A DNA stretch of 64,000 nucleotides from Sphingomonas sp. (GTDB lineage: Bacteria; Pseudomonadota; Alphaproteobacteria; Sphingomonadales; Sphingomonadaceae): positions 1,178,001-1,242,000 of the forward strand of contig NZ_JAFKMA010000001.1 in the NCBI RefSeq assembly GCF_017304635.1, written 5' to 3'. The position numbers were made by a program, and so were the translations under genes. The first letter of the stretch is position 1. The number at the start of each line of letters is the position of its first letter. Under the pieces are notes generated by a model, which was not told the origin of the DNA, ran no database searches, and saw nothing but the letters and a program-made list of their open reading frames with translations. This document shows positions 61,095 to 64,000 of this stretch, piece after piece.

Positions 61095-62531
61095 TCAGAC
61101 GATCCGGTTCTGGCGGATGACTTCCTTGTACCACGCCGCGCTCAGCTTGGGCGTGCGCGTCTGCGTCTTGAAGTCGACGTAATGGATGCCGAACCGCTTG
61201 GTATAGCCGTCCGCCCATTCGAAATTGTCCATCAGGCTCCACAGGAAATAGCCCTTGAGCGGATAGCCCTCGGCGACCGCGCGGCGGAACTGGCCGACAT
61301 AGTTGCGCAGGTACATGACGCGATCGACGTCATCGATACGGCCGTTGGTCACCGGATCGTCGGCCGATGCGCCGTTTTCGGAGATGTAGAGCTCCTTGGG
61401 CCTCCACAATTCGCTGACGTGGCGCACGCCCCAATAGGCGACCTCCGGCCCGACCACGAGCCACGGCGAGGCCATGCGCGGCGACGATCCGATGTGCGGG
61501 ACGACGGCATAGCCCTTGGCACTGTCGTCGGCACGGACCCATTCCGGTGCGTAGATGTTGAGCGCGACGAAATCGAGCGGACTGCCGATCGCGGCCATGT
61601 CACCCGGCTGCACCTTAGGCGCGTTCGCCCCCTCCTGTTGCAGATATTCGTCGATGTAGCGGCCTTCCATGATCGCGGTCAGGAACATCGCGTTCATCTC
61701 GCGCGTCGCCTTGCGCGCGGCGGCGATGTGCTCGGCCGTCTCGATCGCCGGGGTGTAGATCGTCGTATTGTCGGCCAGCCCGACCTTGGCCCCCGCCTTC
61801 GCGTGCGCGCGGATCGCCTGGACGCCGAGGCCGTGCGCCAGCACGCCGTGGTGCCGCACCTGGTTGACCTGGGCCGGCGGCAAGCGAAGACCCGGCGCGT
61901 GCAGACCCTGCATGTAGCTGAGGTCGGTGAAGCAGCGCAGTTCGTTCACGGTCATGAAATGGCGGACGCGATCCGACAGCTTGCCTGCCATGAACCCGGC
62001 ATAATCGGCGAAGGCGAGCGCGGTGTCGCGGTTCTGCCATCCGCCCGCCAGCGCGACCGGGTAATCCCAGTGGAACATCGTGACGTACGGGTCGATGCCC
62101 GCCGCCAGCAACGCGTCGATCACGCGGTTGTAATAGTCGATCCCCTTCTGGTTGGGCTTGCCGCGTCCTTCCGGGAAGATCCGCGACCAGGCGATCGACA
62201 TGCGATAGGTGCCGACGCCCAAGTCCTTCAGCAGCTGGATGTCGCGCGGATAGAGGTGATAGCTGTCGCACGCGACGTCGCCGGTATCGCCGTTGGCGAC
62301 CTTGCCGGGCGTCTTGCAGAACACGTCCCAATTGGTCGGGCCGCGACCGTCCTCGTTCACGGCGCCCTCGATCTGGTAGGCGGCGGTGGCGCACCCCCAG
62401 CGGAATCCGTTGGGGAAACTCTGGTCGATCGGTGCGGCGACGGCGTTGCCGGCGCTCAGCACGTCGCCGGCCAGTACGGTCGCGGCCACGCCGAGGCCCT
62501 TGGCCAGGTCACGCCGATTGATCTCACGCAT
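61095..62531 (-). CDS. GH1 beta-glucosidase, Tat-exported
   Basis: 478 residues from ATG 62531 (MREINRRDLAKGLG). The twin-arginine signal RRDLAKG with a hydrophobic stretch points to folded export to the periplasm. GH1 signatures: FRWGCATAAYQIEGAVNEDG, SIAWSRIFPEG, acid/base Glu in FMTVNELRCF (ELR in place of the usual NEP), nucleophile in YISENGAS, LKGYFLWSLMDNFEW. It should cut beta-glucosides or similar sugars. It probably shares regulation with the GH51 gene. Confidence 0.93.
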   Translation of the reverse strand: MREINRRDLAKGLGVAATVLAGDVLSAGNAVAAPIDQSFPNGFRWGCATAAYQIEGAVNEDGRGPTNWDVFCKTPGKVANGDTGDVACDSYHLYPRDIQLLKDLGVGTYRMSIAWSRIFPEGRGKPNQKGIDYYNRVIDALLAAGIDPYVTMFHWDYPVALAGGWQNRDTALAFADYAGFMAGKLSDRVRHFMTVNELRCFTDLSYMQGLHAPGLRLPPAQVNQVRHHGVLAHGLGVQAIRAHAKAGAKVGLADNTTIYTPAIETAEHIAAARKATREMNAMFLTAIMEGRYIDEYLQQEGANAPKVQPGDMAAIGSPLDFVALNIYAPEWVRADDSAKGYAVVPHIGSSPRMASPWLVVGPEVAYWGVRHVSELWRPKELYISENGASADDPVTNGRIDDVDRVMYLRNYVGQFRRAVAEGYPLKGYFLWSLMDNFEWADGYTKRFGIHYVDFKTQTRTPKLSAAWYKEVIRQNRIV

Positions 62532-62713
62532 ATCCGTCTCCCATGGCTGCGGTGTCCGCAGTCGCCCGCCGCGCTCGTTGGTCGCGTCCCGGAGAGAACG
62601 GTACATCGACATGATAACGCTAACAAGACGGTTTCTGGCGACCGTCGATCGGCGTGGCGGCAGCGTGAAATCTCGCTTATGATCGAGTGTCGCGAACGTT
62701 GGCGGAGGCGAAG

Positions 62714-63238
62714 ATGGATCGGTTGGCGATCACATTATTGATGCTCGCTGTGAGCAATCCGGCGCTGGCCGGGCCCAAGTCCAAGCCGACCCCGCAAAGC
62801 TGGGGCCGCGCCGGCGTGTCGCTGGAGCAATACCGGCGGGACGCGATCGAATGCGGCCGCCAGGGCTATTATCTCGACATCGCCCAGACCGACGACGCCA
62901 AGGCGTTCGTGCGGGCGTCGCGCCAGCTCGACGATGCCAGCCAGAGCGTTTCGACCGCGCTGCCGGGCGACAATCCGGTGGATTCGGCGGTGAACCAGGC
63001 CAACCGGCTCGAACGCATCCGCGCCAGCATCCAGCCCGATCGCCGCATCGCGCATCTGCAAACCGTCATGCAGTCGGCGGTCGATCAGTGCCTCGTCAGC
63101 CGCGGCTATGCGCGGTTCCAGCTGACCGAAGATCAGTCCCGTCGGCTCGCCAAGCTGCCGCAAGGGTCGCCGGAACGGCGGTCATTCCTGTACGCGCTCG
63201 CCAGCGACCCGGCGGTCCTGAAGGCCCAGGCCCTCTAG
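62714..63238 (+). CDS. Secreted protein of unknown function
   Basis: 174 residues from ATG 62714, with GGAGG 6 nt upstream. N-terminal signal peptide (MDRLAITLLMLAVSNPALAGP). The mature part is helical, with cysteines in DAIECGRQGYY and VDQCLVSRGYARFQLT that may pair. Such small periplasmic proteins occur in sphingomonads. No function known. It is convergent with the aldehyde dehydrogenase gene. Confidence 0.75.
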   Translation: MDRLAITLLMLAVSNPALAGPKSKPTPQSWGRAGVSLEQYRRDAIECGRQGYYLDIAQTDDAKAFVRASRQLDDASQSVSTALPGDNPVDSAVNQANRLERIRASIQPDRRIAHLQTVMQSAVDQCLVSRGYARFQLTEDQSRRLAKLPQGSPERRSFLYALASDPAVLKAQAL

Positions 63239-63260
63239 ACCGCCGGCGCGCCTCGCACCG

Positions 63261-64000
63261 TCAACTCACGTAGCGTGGCAGGTCGAGCGGGTTCGCGTCG
63301 CGCAGCATGTCGGGCAACAGCGCGTCCGGGATATCCTGATAGCAGACCGGCCGCAGGAAACGGTCGATTGCCGTGGCGCCGACCGACGTCGTCCGCGCGT
63401 CCGACGTCGCCGGGAACGGCCCGCCATGGACCATGGCATGACTGACCTCGACCCCGGTCGGCCAGCCATTGGCGAGGATCCGCCCCGCCTTGCGCTCGGC
63501 GATCGGCAGCAGGCGTCGCGCGGCGTCGTGGTCGGCCGCGTCGATCTGCAACGTGATGGTCAACTGCCCTTCGATGACTTCGAGCAAATTCGCGATCTCG
63601 TCGAGCGAGGCGCATCGCACGATGATCGACGCCGCGCCGAACAGTTCCTCGGCCAGCGTCGGGTCCGCCGCGAACGCAGCGCCGGTGGTCGAGAACAGCG
63701 CCGCGCGGCCGCAATTGGCCCCGCCCGCGGCCACGCCTTCGGCCAGTAGTTCGACCGCCGCATGGTTGCTCCGCCCGTTGACGCCCTCGCTATAGGCACG
63801 ATGGATGCCGGGGGTCAGCATCACCTGCGGCTGCGCTCCCCCCAGGGCCTGCGCCGCTGCCGCCGCAAACCGATCGAGATCGGGGCCGTCGACCGCCAGC
63901 ACTACGCCCGGATTGGTGCAGAACTGCCCTGCCCCCATCGTCAGCGACGCGATATACCCGGTGCCCAGCGCTTCGGCGCGATCGGCCAGCGCCGCCGGGA
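63261..64000 (-). CDS. Aldehyde dehydrogenase, 2,5-dioxovalerate type, N-terminus beyond window
   Basis: Only the C-terminal 246 residues are seen, running off the right edge. The catalytic cysteine is in SLTMGAGQFCTNPGVVL. GEN-type residues such as GWPTGVEVSHAMVHGGPFPATSDARTTSVG are the strong sign of the alpha-ketoglutaric semialdehyde dehydrogenase group, which ends pentose and uronate oxidation (arabinose, xylose, galactarate). This agrees with the arabinofuranosidase and glucosidase next to it. Confidence 0.88.
   Translation of the reverse strand, partial: PAALADRAEALGTGYIASLTMGAGQFCTNPGVVLAVDGPDLDRFAAAAAQALGGAQPQVMLTPGIHRAYSEGVNGRSNHAAVELLAEGVAAGGANCGRAALFSTTGAAFAADPTLAEELFGAASIIVRCASLDEIANLLEVIEGQLTITLQIDAADHDAARRLLPIAERKAGRILANGWPTGVEVSHAMVHGGPFPATSDARTTSVGATAIDRFLRPVCYQDIPDALLPDMLRDANPLDLPRYVS

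Overview
The window looks like chromosome from a GC-rich alphaproteobacterium of the Sphingomonas type. The housekeeping genes point there: a UPF0262 gene beside dnaB, separate purS and purQ, a tonB-exbB-exbD-exbD cluster, parC, and short 'DNA uptake/REP-like' palindromes scattered between genes. Core genes fill 1-27936 and about 59400-64000. Two accessory blocks lie between them, inserted at a tRNA-Arg(TCT) gene.

Core, left side. A minus-strand run holds an alpha/beta hydrolase, an SDR oxidoreductase, a GH130 mannoside phosphorylase-like enzyme and a family 4 glycosyltransferase (cut by the window edge). Next come selO and astD; dnaB; a tightly overlapping plus-strand string (UPF0262, cdd, FAD monooxygenase, then dcd); the TonB energy-transduction cluster; folB; a GNAT acetyltransferase; a three-gene overlapping string (DUF1285, NUDIX CoA pyrophosphatase, CCA-adding enzyme); a GGDEF/EAL protein; parC; a LysR regulator; an esterase-like hydrolase; purC, purS and purQ; and a YhhQ-type queuosine precursor transporter.

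Accessory block 1 (27937-37258, about 9.3 kb) is bounded by a 48-bp repeat of the 3' end of the tRNA-Arg gene with one mismatch. It carries a tyrosine integrase and an AlpA-like protein next to the right repeat. It also carries a TraG/HerA-like DNA-transfer ATPase, a replication-relaxation protein, a RusA-type resolvase, a small PD-(D/E)XK nuclease candidate and several unknown genes. A perfect 18-bp inverted repeat at 35468-35561 is a candidate transfer or replication origin. It is probably an integrative mobilizable element.

Accessory block 2 (37259 to about 59400, about 22 kb) starts with a large serine recombinase whose last codons and stop lie inside the right tRNA repeat. It continues with a truncated recombinase copy, mobilization genes (a MobA/MobL-type relaxase, a second HUH-like protein, and a palindrome-rich candidate oriT), an unknown three-gene operon, and the most interesting cargo. 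That cargo is a tight five-gene minus-strand operon (48630-55157). It encodes a possible GrpE-like protein, a divergent 825-residue Hsp70 with an extra domain, a CDC48/FtsH-like AAA+ ATPase, a one-pass membrane protein and a J-like protein without the HPD motif. Divergent from it is an OLD-like ATPase/TOPRIM protein, followed by a convergent gene with a HEPN-like R-x4-H motif. I read this as a candidate anti-phage or protein-quality module. I do not recognise it as a named system.

Core, right side. After about 59400 there are secreted plant-polysaccharide enzymes (a GH51 arabinofuranosidase and a Tat-exported GH1 glucosidase), a small secreted protein and the 3' part of an aldehyde dehydrogenase of the 2,5-dioxovalerate type. 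This suits pentose-polymer use.
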